Assembly (NCBI GenBank): GCA_947447385.1
Contig: CANFKN010000084.1
Span: 1-5,949 of the forward strand
Reading direction: 5' to 3'
Source: Microbacteriaceae bacterium
Lineage (GTDB): Bacteria; Actinomycetota; Actinomycetes; Actinomycetales; Microbacteriaceae
Length of the DNA: 5,949 nt
In this document: piece after piece, positions 1 to 5,949 of the stretch
How the letters are laid out: each line of letters begins with the position of its first letter
Numbering within the stretch: the first letter of the stretch is position 1
Notes under the pieces: generated by a model
Told to the model about the DNA's origin: nothing
The model's input: only the letters and a program-made list of their open reading frames with translations
Database searches by the model: none
Program-made: the position numbers and the translations under genes

Positions 1-444
1 AAGGGCGTCCATCGACTTGCCAGTCTCATCAACCTTCATCACGCGATAAGCGGCGAAATAGATGATCTTTTCAAGGTCTTTTGGAGCCATAGCCAATAGG
101 TAACCCAAACGGCTAGGAACACCCTTGAAGTACCAGATGTGAGTGACCGGAGCAGCAAGCTCGATGTGACCCATGCGCTCACGACGAACTGAGCTCTTGG
201 TGACCTCAACGCCGCAGCGCTCACAAACGATTCCCTTAAAGCGGTTGCGCTTGTACTTACCGCACGAGCACTCCCAGTCTTTAGTTGGGCCGAAGATCTT
301 TTCGCAGAAAAGACCGTCTTTTTCAGGCTTTAGGGTGCGGTAGTTAATGGTTTCTGGCTTCTTTACTTCGCCGTTTGACCATGAACGAATGTCGTCAGAG
401 GTGGCTAGACCAACTCGTAGGGCGTCGAATGATTCAACTTCCAT
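1..444 (-). CDS. rpoC: DNA-directed RNA polymerase subunit beta' (5' part; runs off the window edge)
   Basis: This is the largest RNA polymerase subunit, which with beta forms the catalytic cleft. Only the first 148 codons are present; the family is usually near 1,300 residues in actinobacteria. The N-terminus shows the conserved ETINYRTLKPEKDGLFCEKI block at about residues 31-50. The zinc-binding domain follows, with cysteines 59, 61, 74 and 77 (CSC, then CERC), all four ligands intact. Next come RRERMGHIELAAPVTHIWYF and KGVPSRLGYLL, typical of beta'. The ATG at 444-442 is chosen because an in-frame TAA lies four codons upstream and AAGGA sits 6 nt before it. It follows rpoB by 27 nt with no terminator between, so the two are co-transcribed. 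From family knowledge, an actinobacteria-specific beta' insertion begins at about the point where the window ends, so it cannot be examined here. Identification is certain. Confidence 0.98.
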   Translation of the reverse strand, partial: MEVESFDALRVGLATSDDIRSWSNGEVKKPETINYRTLKPEKDGLFCEKIFGPTKDWECSCGKYKRNRFKGIVCERCGVEVTKSSVRRERMGHIELAAPVTHIWYFKGVPSRLGYLLAMAPKDLEKIIYFAAYRVMKVDETGKSMDAL

Positions 445-450
445 GATTAT

Positions 451-455
451 TCCTT
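451..455 (-). promoter_or_regulatory. Ribosome binding site of rpoC
   Basis: On the minus strand AAGGA lies 6 nt upstream of the rpoC ATG. It overlaps the in-frame TAA that closes the frame upstream, so it fixes the start. It lies within the 27-nt rpoB-rpoC gap, which has no hairpin or T-run and so supports one rpoBC transcript. Confidence 0.75.
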
Positions 456-471
456 AACCTTTCGAAATCTC

Positions 472-3400
472 TTAGAAGTCCGAGAACTCAGAGTCAACTG
501 AGCTGTTCTCGTTGCGTGACAAGTTGATGCCGAGTTCTTCGGCGGCGCGATCTGATTCGAAGTCATCTTCTTTCAGGTTCACGGTCTGACCAGCTGCGTT
601 GAGAACCTCAACGTTTAGAGCTAGCGACTGCATTTCTTTTGCAAGAACGCGGAACGATTCTGGAATGCCCGGTGCCTGGATGTTTTCGCCGCGAACGATT
701 GCCTCGTAGGTGCGAACACGACCAGTGATGTCATCTGACTTGATAGTTAGAAGCTCTTGAAGGGTGTGTGCAGCACCATATGCCTGCAGAGCCCAAACTT
801 CCATCTCACCGAAGCGCTGACCACCAAACTGAGCCTTACCACCCAACGGCTGCTGGGTAATCATGCTGTAAGGGCCGGTTGAACGAGCGTGAATCTTGTC
901 ATCAACCAAGTGGTGAAGCTTCAAGATGTACATGTAACCAACCGAAATGTCTTCTGGGAAAGGCTCGCCTGAACGACCGTCAAACAGCTGGGTCTTACCA
1001 GTCTTCTTGACTAGACGCTCGCCATCGCGGTTAGGCAATGTTGAGTCGAGCAAGCCGACGATTTCATCTTTTGAAGCGCCATCGAAGATCGGGGTTGCAA
1101 CCTTTGTGCCAGGTGCAGCCTCGCGCATTTCTTCGACCATGGTGTTGGCCCAGGCGGCAACGCCTTCGACCTTCCAGCCCTGCTTGGCGATCCATCCGAG
1201 GTGGGTTTCAAGAATCTGACCGAAGTTCATTCGACCAGGAATACCAAGTGGGTTCAAGACAACGTCAACCGGGGTTCCGTCAGCCATAAACGGCATGTCT
1301 TCGACCGGAAGAATCTTTGAAATAACACCCTTGTTACCGTGGCGACCAGCAAGCTTGTCACCCTCGGTAATCTTGCGCTTCTGAGCGATGTGAACAACAA
1401 CCTTCTGGTTTACGCCAGTGCCAAGCTCGTCGTCGCCAGCCTCGATGTCGAACACCTTGACACCAATGATGGTGCCCTGCTCGCCGTGAGGAACCTTAAG
1501 TGAGGTGTCGCGAACCTCGCGGCTCTTTTCGTTGAAGATTGCGCGAAGCAAACGCTCTTCGGCAGAAAGCTCAGTCTCACCCTTAGGTGTTACCTTGCCC
1601 ACGAGGATGTCGCCAGGGCGAACCTCTGCACCGATGCGAATGATGCCGCGCTCGTCAAGCTGAGCCAAAGCTTCTTGCGAAACGTTTGGAAGGTCAGCGG
1701 TGATTTCTTCTTTGCCGAGCTTGGTGTCGCGAGCGTCAACTTCGTATTCTTCGATGTGAATCGAGCTCAAAGTGTCTTCTTTAACCAGGTTCTGGCTCAA
1801 GATGATCGCGTCTTCGAAGTTGTGACCCTCCCAAGGCATGAAAGCCACGAGAAGGTTCTTGCCTAGAGCCAATTCACCGTTGTCGGTTGAAGGGCCGTCG
1901 GCCAAAGCCTCGCCAGCCTCAACGCGCTGACCAACCTGCACGATAACGCGCTGGTTGATTGCGGTGCCCTGGTTAGAGCGGTCAAACTTGCGAAGTGCAT
2001 AGGTGCGAGTGCCACCTGCGTCTTGCGCGATAACGATTAGGTCAGCTGAAACTTCTTCAACCACACCAGCAGTTTCGTTGATCAAAACTGCGCCAGAGTC
2101 CATAGCAGCTACGCGCTCCATGCCGGTGCCCACATAAGGAGCCTCGCTGCGAAGAAGCGGAACAGCCTGACGCTGCATGTTGGCACCCATAAGTGCACGA
2201 GACGAGTCGTCGTGCTCAAGGAACGGAATCAACGAGGTTGAAACCGAAGCCAACTGGCGAGGTGAGATGTCTAGAAAATCAACGTCTTCTTTGTCAACTT
2301 CAACAACGTCGCCCATGAAACGAGCGAATACCTTCTTGTTTGCGAAGGTCTTGTCAGCGTTCAAAGGAACGTCTGCACCAGCAATGGTCTTGCCCTGCTC
2401 AGCAGCAGCATCTAGGTATTCGATCTTGCCCGAAACCTTGCCGTTTACAACCTTGTTGTAAGGGGTTTCGATGAAGCCGAAAGCGTTGATGCGTGCATAG
2501 GCGGTTAGCGAACCGATAAGACCAATGTTCGGGCCTTCAGGGGTTTCAACCGGGCACATACGACCGTAGTGAGAAGGGTGAACGTCACGAACCTCCATTT
2601 GGGCACGCTCACGGGCGATACCGCCCGGACCAAGGGCCGAAAGACGGCGCTTGTGAGCCAAACCAGCAAGTGGGTTGTTTTGGTCCATGAACTGTGACAA
2701 CTGGCTAGCACCAAAGAACTCTTTGATAGCTGAAACCACTGGTCGCAAGTTAATCAGGGTCTGCGGGGTGATCGCTTCGATGTCTTGAGTTGACATGCGC
2801 TCGCGCACAACACGCTCCATGCGGCTTAGACCGATGCGAACCTGGTTCTGAATCAACTCACCAACCGAACGAATGCGGCGGTTGCTGAAGTCGTCGATGT
2901 CGTCAGCGCTAACAGCGATCTTGACTGGGTTGCCAGCCATCTTCACCGGAAACTCAACGCGAGTGTTCGACTGAGCTGACTGGTTTGCAATGCCCTGGTC
3001 GAACAAGAGTAGGTACTTCAAAGTAGCTACAACGTCGTTGACGGTTAGGGTGTTGGTCTCAATCGGTTCGTTGATCTGAAGCTTGCGGTTTAGCTTGTGA
3101 CGACCCACGCGAGCCAAGTTGTAACGCTTAGCTTCGAAATAGGTTGACTTCAACCATGAGTCAGCAACTTCAGCACCAGCGGTCTCGCCGCGAACCTTGC
3201 GGTAAAGCTCACGAAGAGCGTCTTCGCGGCTAACGATTGGGTTAGCAAAAACCTTTGACTCGTCATAAGCCAAAGTGTTCTGAATAAGGTCAACGTCGAA
3301 TTCCCAACCCTGGGCGCCTGACTTAACTGCACCTTCGATGTCAGCGAACTCTTCGATGATTTGCTCTTTGGTTAGACCAAGCGCCTTCAAGAAGATGGTT

Positions 3401-4083
3401 GCTGAAACCTTGGTCTTGCGGTCAACCTGAACCTGAATGATTGGCTGGCCGAAACGTGCGATTGGCTTGCGGTCGTCGCGAACCCACTCGGTCAAGAACT
3501 CGAGGTAAGAACCGCGGCTCGGAATGATCTGAGCCTTGTTGTTGCGAACGTCGAGGTTACCGGTGGTGTTGGTTGAAACTGAGAAGTACACACCAGGTGA
3601 ACGAACAAGCTGAGAAACAACAACACGCTCGGTGCCGTTGATAATAAAGGTGCCCTTTTCGGTCATGACCGGAAAATCACCCATGAACACGGTCTGAGAC
3701 TTGATCTCACCGGTTAGGTAGTTAGTGAACTCAGCCTTGATATATAGAGGCTGGGTGTAGCTCTTGCCCTTGGTCTTGCACTCGTCAGGAGTGTAGCTCG
3801 GGTCGAAAAGCTCAGGCTCACCAAAAGTTAGGCCCATCTTGGCGTCTTGCGACGAGTTGGCCGAGTCTTCGATTGGTGAAATCTCTTCAAAGATTTCTTC
3901 AAGACCGGTTCGAGCGGTCGGCCCAGCCTTTTCGCGCCAAGCAGGGTTGCCGACGAGCCAGTCAAAGCTCTCGGTCTGCAGGCTCAATAGGTCTGGAATA
4001 TCAATTGGCTCTTGCACTTTCGCAAATGAAAGGCGTTGGGCCAAGCGGTCGTTCTTCTTTTTTGATGCGTTTTTCGCAGCCAA
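472..4083 (-). CDS. rpoB: DNA-directed RNA polymerase subunit beta
   Basis: This is the second-largest RNA polymerase subunit, which carries part of the active centre and the rifamycin pocket. The gene is complete at 1203 residues, slightly longer than the roughly 1,170 of mycobacteria. In order it shows: FAKVQEPIDIPDLL and the beta1 block GDFPVMTEKGTFIINGTERV (about 20-155); the lobe (about 170-400), which looks expanded; the rifampicin region (458-484); CPVETPEGPNIGLIGSL (510-526); FLEHDDSSRALMGANMQRQAVPL (621-643); GDKLAGRHGNKG (908-919), with Lys910 and Lys918 matching E. coli catalytic-centre Lys1065 and Lys1073; His1065, matching E. coli His1237, in HARSTG; QPLGGKAQFGGQRFGEME (1078-1095); and the actinobacterial C-terminus LGINLSRNE. 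The start is TTG at 4083-4081: GGAGG lies 7 nt before it, and the frame upstream reaches TAG at 4110-4108 without an ATG or GTG. It heads the rpoBC operon. Confidence 0.98.
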   Translation of the reverse strand: MAAKNASKKKNDRLAQRLSFAKVQEPIDIPDLLSLQTESFDWLVGNPAWREKAGPTARTGLEEIFEEISPIEDSANSSQDAKMGLTFGEPELFDPSYTPDECKTKGKSYTQPLYIKAEFTNYLTGEIKSQTVFMGDFPVMTEKGTFIINGTERVVVSQLVRSPGVYFSVSTNTTGNLDVRNNKAQIIPSRGSYLEFLTEWVRDDRKPIARFGQPIIQVQVDRKTKVSATIFLKALGLTKEQIIEEFADIEGAVKSGAQGWEFDVDLIQNTLAYDESKVFANPIVSREDALRELYRKVRGETAGAEVADSWLKSTYFEAKRYNLARVGRHKLNRKLQINEPIETNTLTVNDVVATLKYLLLFDQGIANQSAQSNTRVEFPVKMAGNPVKIAVSADDIDDFSNRRIRSVGELIQNQVRIGLSRMERVVRERMSTQDIEAITPQTLINLRPVVSAIKEFFGASQLSQFMDQNNPLAGLAHKRRLSALGPGGIARERAQMEVRDVHPSHYGRMCPVETPEGPNIGLIGSLTAYARINAFGFIETPYNKVVNGKVSGKIEYLDAAAEQGKTIAGADVPLNADKTFANKKVFARFMGDVVEVDKEDVDFLDISPRQLASVSTSLIPFLEHDDSSRALMGANMQRQAVPLLRSEAPYVGTGMERVAAMDSGAVLINETAGVVEEVSADLIVIAQDAGGTRTYALRKFDRSNQGTAINQRVIVQVGQRVEAGEALADGPSTDNGELALGKNLLVAFMPWEGHNFEDAIILSQNLVKEDTLSSIHIEEYEVDARDTKLGKEEITADLPNVSQEALAQLDERGIIRIGAEVRPGDILVGKVTPKGETELSAEERLLRAIFNEKSREVRDTSLKVPHGEQGTIIGVKVFDIEAGDDELGTGVNQKVVVHIAQKRKITEGDKLAGRHGNKGVISKILPVEDMPFMADGTPVDVVLNPLGIPGRMNFGQILETHLGWIAKQGWKVEGVAAWANTMVEEMREAAPGTKVATPIFDGASKDEIVGLLDSTLPNRDGERLVKKTGKTQLFDGRSGEPFPEDISVGYMYILKLHHLVDDKIHARSTGPYSMITQQPLGGKAQFGGQRFGEMEVWALQAYGAAHTLQELLTIKSDDITGRVRTYEAIVRGENIQAPGIPESFRVLAKEMQSLALNVEVLNAAGQTVNLKEDDFESDRAAEELGINLSRNENSSVDSEFSDF
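2632..2712 (-). other. Rifampicin-resistance determining region of rpoB
   Basis: RpoB residues 458-484 correspond to E. coli 507-533 (offset 49). Residues most often altered in resistant strains are in the sensitive state: Gln464 (Ec 513), Asp467 (516), His477 (526) and Ser482 (531). Two positions differ from the E. coli and mycobacterial sequence: Ala473 at Ec 522 (Ser) and Ala476 at Ec 525 (Thr). As I recall, alanine at 522 is common in this part of the actinobacteria; alanine at 525 is less familiar to me. The outlying positions Val146, Pro564 and Ile572 (E. coli numbering) also look wild-type. Sensitivity is the expected phenotype, by inference. Confidence 0.9.
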
Positions 4084-4090
4084 GAAAATC

Positions 4091-4095
4091 CCTCC
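4091..4095 (-). promoter_or_regulatory. Strong Shine-Dalgarno that fixes the TTG start of rpoB
   Basis: GGAGG on the minus strand sits 7 nt before the TTG codon at 4083, which makes TTG the natural start. The site lies inside a short inverted repeat, CCCT-TGG-AGGG (4100-4090), which could fold as a 4-bp stem and partly cover the site. An ATG at 4103-4101 is out of frame with rpoB and has no good ribosome binding site. Confidence 0.8.
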
Positions 4096-4155
4096 AAGGG
4101 CATAACTCTAGAAAAGGTGAGTGAATGGAAGATCGCGACCCTTAAACCGGTGCCG

Positions 4156-4165
4156 CCACAATATG
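4156..4165 (-). repeat. Decamer CATATTGTGG, downstream copy in the rpoB leader
   Basis: This is the second exact copy. Its ATATTGTG core forms the 8-nt loop of a more stable predicted hairpin: arm GTGCCCGC (4172-4165) pairs with GCGGCAC (4156-4150) as seven base pairs with one bulged C. Confidence 0.7.
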
Positions 4166-4181
4166 CGGGCACGCACGCCAA

Positions 4182-4191
4182 CCACAATATG
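4182..4191 (-). repeat. Decamer CATATTGTGG, upstream copy in the rpoB leader
   Basis: This is an exact copy of the decamer also found at 4165-4156, with a 26-nt period. It lies in the 14-nt loop between the CGCC (4197-4194) and GGCG (4179-4176) arms of a possible short hairpin. Confidence 0.7.
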
Positions 4192-4221
4192 AGGGCGGGG
4201 TGTTTGGGAGCAAACCACTAG

Positions 4222-4249
4222 CTTATAACGATTTGCTTCCCTGTGTAAA
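4222..4249 (-). promoter_or_regulatory. Predicted sigma-70-type promoter of rpoBC
   Basis: On the minus strand a -35 box TTTACA (4249-4244, 5 of 6 to TTGACA) and a -10 box TATAAG (4227-4222, 5 of 6 to TATAAT) are separated by 16 nt. Transcription should start near the G residues at 4216-4215. This is the best promoter-like pair seen by eye in the 246-nt gap and it points into rpoB. There is no extended -10 TG. Confidence 0.65.
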
Positions 4250-4250
4250 C

Positions 4251-4303
4251 AATTTCTTGCGAATTTGAGAAATCTTGAGTTTTTTGCGGTATAAACCGAA
4301 AAT
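4251..4303 (-). promoter_or_regulatory. A/T-rich block upstream of the rpoB -35 box, possible UP element or operator
   Basis: This segment directly upstream of the -35 box is much richer in A and T than its surroundings. It includes a run of six T on the plus strand (4280-4285) and a perfect 6-bp inverted repeat, ATTTCT (4252-4257) with AGAAAT (4268-4273), separated by 10 nt. The position and composition suit an alpha-CTD UP element or a regulator site at a strong housekeeping promoter. That role is inferred; no known operator is recognised. Confidence 0.35.
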
Positions 4304-4329
4304 CAACGAGGATGCCTTCGGCAGCGACC

Positions 4330-4686
4330 CTACTGCGCGGGTGACAGCTCGTTCACGAGGGCCCTCGCGGCCGGGAGGGAATCCGTGCCGATTATTAGCC
4401 GGGTAAAACGCGCCCCGGTGAGTTTAATTTCGACCGGAGTTTGGCCTTTGAAGTAGCTGACGAATGCTCGGTCACCCTTTTTGACGTAGGTGCCTGAGAC
4501 GATCAGCGGCGGCAGGCCGGTGCCTGGCACGCGAAGGCCGAGGGTGAGCCAAAACCTGGTTGGCACGATTTCGGCCGAAACCACTTGAGCGCGATCAACT
4601 GTGACATCGCCGTGAAGCGCCGCTAGTTTTTCGCCCGCCGACATCAAAACCTGGAGCGAAACAGCGGTCAGTTCAATCTTTGCCAT
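4330..4686 (-). CDS. Small conserved actinobacterial protein of unknown function
   Basis: This encodes 118 residues with no transmembrane segment, signal peptide or catalytic motif that I recognise. The pattern HGDVTV (25-30), then GLRVPGTGLP (50-59), then a GTY block (64-66), then LTGARFTRLIIGTD (89-102), matches a family of 110-130-residue actinobacterial hypothetical proteins that I remember. Alternating short beta-strands with a final helix (SLPAARALVNEL) suggest a small beta-rich fold, perhaps PH-like; this is a guess. The ATG at 4686 is 9 nt after the transporter stop, in the same frame. There is no strong Shine-Dalgarno (only CTGGGC just before ATG), so translational coupling to the transporter is likely. 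G+C looks somewhat higher than in rpoB. The gene ends 81 nt before the rpoB -35 box. It is real with good confidence; the function is unknown. Confidence 0.85.
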   Translation of the reverse strand: MAKIELTAVSLQVLMSAGEKLAALHGDVTVDRAQVVSAEIVPTRFWLTLGLRVPGTGLPPLIVSGTYVKKGDRAFVSYFKGQTPVEIKLTGARFTRLIIGTDSLPAARALVNELSPAQ

Positions 4687-4695
4687 GCCCAGATT

Positions 4696-5949
4696 TTAGC
4701 TGAAGCTGGCCGAGCGCTTTGGCAACACCGAAGTTACGGCAGCGAAGAGCACAACCAGCACGACCTGAATGATTAGCGCGTTGCGAAAACCAGCGTCTGC
4801 CTCGCCAAGAGTTGCGAAGTGAAAGAACACTGTGCCGAAAATTGCAACGCCAACCGAAGACATGACCGACTGCACCGCTGAAAGAACTCCGCTAGCTGAA
4901 CCGCTCTGCTGCGGCTCAACGGTTGAAAGCACGGTGTCAAAAATTGGCGCAGCAATCAAGCCCGTGCCGATGCCCGAAACCACCAACGCTGGCACGAGCT
5001 GCCAGATTGAGAAGTTGCTGAGCGATGGCACAGCCACCCACATGAGCGCAACACCCAAAAGCTGAACGACCGCACCGATCTGCAGAGTGAAACGGCCACC
5101 GATTTTTTCGGCCAAGAAAGCACCGCTAATCGTGCCACCAATCGCTGAACCAAGCGCAATCGGAATGTTGCCCAAACCAGCATCAGCCGAAGTGAAGTTC
5201 TCACCGAACTGCAAGAACAGGGTCAAAATCAGATAGACGCCGGTGAAGCCTGCGAAATACAAACCCAACCCAGCAAGGCCCATTGTGTAGGCGCGCTTTT
5301 TGAAGATGCTCGCGTCGATTAGCGGGGTGCCGCCGCGGCGTGCGGTGACGCGCTCCATCCACGCGAATAAAAAGAAGACCGCAATCGAACCGGCAAGCAT
5401 TAGGTATGTCCACAATGGCCAACCGGCATCTTGACCCTTGATCAGCGGGTAAACCAGCAAGCCGCTAGCCAAAATCACAAGCACAGCGCCGCCGAGGTCA
5501 ATCTTGATTTTTTTGTCAGCAGGTGACTTTGGCAAATAAATGGCCGCAAGCACAAACGCCACAACGCCAATTGGCAAGTTGACCAAGAAAGTGGCGCGCC
5601 ATCCGAGTTCAAAAATATTGGCCTGAATGATGAAGCCACCGATAACTGGGCCGAGAATTCCGCCAAGGCCAAACGCCGGACCATAAGCCGCGAAAGCCTT
5701 GCCAAAGTCTTGCGGCGAAAAGGTTTCGCGAATCAAACCAAAACCCTGAGGCAACAACATCGCACCCAAGAAACCCTGAATGAAGCGAAGAACAATAAGG
5801 GCGAGGATGCTCGGCGCAAGCGCACACAACAGTGAAGCAATCGTGAAGCCAGCCAAACCAAACAGGAACATATTGCGCCGACCGAAACGATCGCCCAAGC
5901 GACCACCGAGAATCAGGCCAGAACCAAGCGCAAGGGCATAGCCACCAAT
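4696..5949 (-). CDS. MFS drug/H+ antiporter, DHA2 (EmrB/QacA) type (5' end outside the window)
   Basis: This is an inner-membrane multidrug-efflux-type transporter of the major facilitator superfamily. The frame is open to the window edge, giving 417 visible residues. The TTG at 5898 lies inside motif A and is not the start; about 50 N-terminal residues (TM1 and part of TM2) are probably missing. Visible features, numbered from the edge: motif A GGRLGDRFGRR (15-25); motif B with Arg55 in LRFIQG; antiporter motif C in TM5, AYGPAFGLGGILGPVIGG (88-105); the DHA2 signature WRATFLVNLPIG (117-128); TPLIDASIF (208-216); and a second-half motif A-like loop FLAEKIGGRF (278-287). The number of hydrophobic segments fits 14 TM helices. 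Substrates cannot be told from sequence. The protein ends in SASFS, and TAA is 9 nt before the next gene, with which it probably forms an operon. Confidence 0.93.
   Translation of the reverse strand: MGGYALALGSGLILGGRLGDRFGRRNMFLFGLAGFTIASLLCALAPSILALIVLRFIQGFLGAMLLPQGFGLIRETFSPQDFGKAFAAYGPAFGLGGILGPVIGGFIIQANIFELGWRATFLVNLPIGVVAFVLAAIYLPKSPADKKIKIDLGGAVLVILASGLLVYPLIKGQDAGWPLWTYLMLAGSIAVFFLFAWMERVTARRGGTPLIDASIFKKRAYTMGLAGLGLYFAGFTGVYLILTLFLQFGENFTSADAGLGNIPIALGSAIGGTISGAFLAEKIGGRFTLQIGAVVQLLGVALMWVAVPSLSNFSIWQLVPALVVSGIGTGLIAAPIFDTVLSTVEPQQSGSASGVLSAVQSVMSSVGVAIFGTVFFHFATLGEADAGFRNALIIQVVLVVLFAAVTSVLPKRSASFS

Larger units (their letters stand above)
4084..4215 (-). promoter_or_regulatory. 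Predicted 5' untranslated leader of the rpoBC mRNA
   Basis: This runs from the start point expected about 7 nt downstream of the -10 box to the rpoB TTG, about 130 nt. Its first bases can form GTTTG-CTCC-CAAAC (4215-4202, 5-bp stem). Two further hairpins follow at 4197-4176 and 4172-4150. The region before the ribosome binding site is C/T-rich. No T-run follows any hairpin, so there is no obvious intrinsic attenuator, and I see no convincing leader peptide. The 5' boundary is inferred from the promoter only. Confidence 0.55.

Noticed and set aside
39..224. Second minus-strand frame inside rpoC
   Set aside because: It is a shadow of the rpoC zinc-domain region; the rpoC frame reads intact through all of it.
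947..1289. Overlapping plus- and minus-strand frames inside the rpoB 3' half
   Set aside because: The true frame encodes a strongly conserved part of beta; the others are Arg/Pro/Ser-rich by-products of its codon use.
2177..2461. Plus-strand open frame inside rpoB
   Set aside because: It is fully antisense to conserved rpoB, with a low-complexity Ser/Thr-rich translation typical of shadow frames, and no ribosome binding site or homologue recognised.
3984..4187. Minus-strand open frame overlapping the rpoB leader and start, including an ATG at 4103
   Set aside because: It has no good ribosome binding site, its residue composition is unlike a conserved protein, and most of it is rpoB out of frame. 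The GGAGG is spaced for the rpoB TTG.
4187..4215. A second promoter with CATATT as the -10 box in the leader
   Set aside because: The only upstream hexamer at 17-nt spacing (TTTGCT) is a poor -35 and the -10 matches 4 of 6. The TTTACA/TATAAG pair is clearly better.
4280..4303. Hairpin CGGT-ATAA-ACCG with flanking T6 and A4 tracts as an intrinsic terminator for the transporter unit
   Set aside because: The stem is only 4 bp of strong pairing with a bulge. In the minus-strand transcript the 3' flank is an A-run rather than a U-run, and no plus-strand gene needs it.
4313..4323. Small hairpin TGCC-GAA-GGCA just after the 118-residue gene as a terminator
   Set aside because: It has a 4-bp stem with no uninterrupted T-run behind it; TTTT comes only 10 nt later. 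It is too weak to call.

Overview
The window is an ordinary housekeeping locus from an actinobacterium. All genes lie on the minus strand, so transcription runs from high to low coordinates. RpoB and RpoC read as clearly actinobacterial: the RpoB N-terminus resembles Microbacteriaceae proteins, and the C-terminus has the LGINLSRNE ending seen in mycobacterial and related RpoB. Base composition by eye is close to half G+C, low for that family. This would fit a reduced-GC freshwater lineage such as the Rhodoluna/Aquiluna group. The placement is inference from remembered sequences, not a search.

Layout in transcription order: (1) 5949-4696, the 3' part of an MFS drug/H+ antiporter gene of the DHA2 (EmrB/QacA) type, whose 5' end is outside the window. 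(2) 4686-4330, a 118-residue conserved protein of unknown function, 9 nt after the transporter stop and in the same reading frame. (3) 4329-4084, a 246-nt non-coding stretch. It holds an A/T-rich block, a good sigma-70-type promoter (-35 TTTACA, -10 TATAAG, 16-nt spacer), and a leader of about 130 nt with two copies of a decamer, each in the loop of a predicted hairpin. (4) 4083-472, complete rpoB (1203 residues, TTG start after a strong Shine-Dalgarno). (5) 444 to 1, the first 148 codons of rpoC, 27 nt after rpoB.

rpoB and rpoC form the usual rpoBC operon encoding the two catalytic subunits of RNA polymerase. The transporter and small protein look like a separate two-gene unit that ends just upstream of the rpoB promoter. 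No convincing intrinsic terminator separates the units, so some read-through into rpoBC is possible.

I found no CRISPR array, mobile element, tRNA, rRNA or evident new multi-gene system. The points most worth checking are the structured rpoB leader with its repeated decamer, apparent lineage-specific expansions in the beta-lobe of RpoB, and the small unknown protein.
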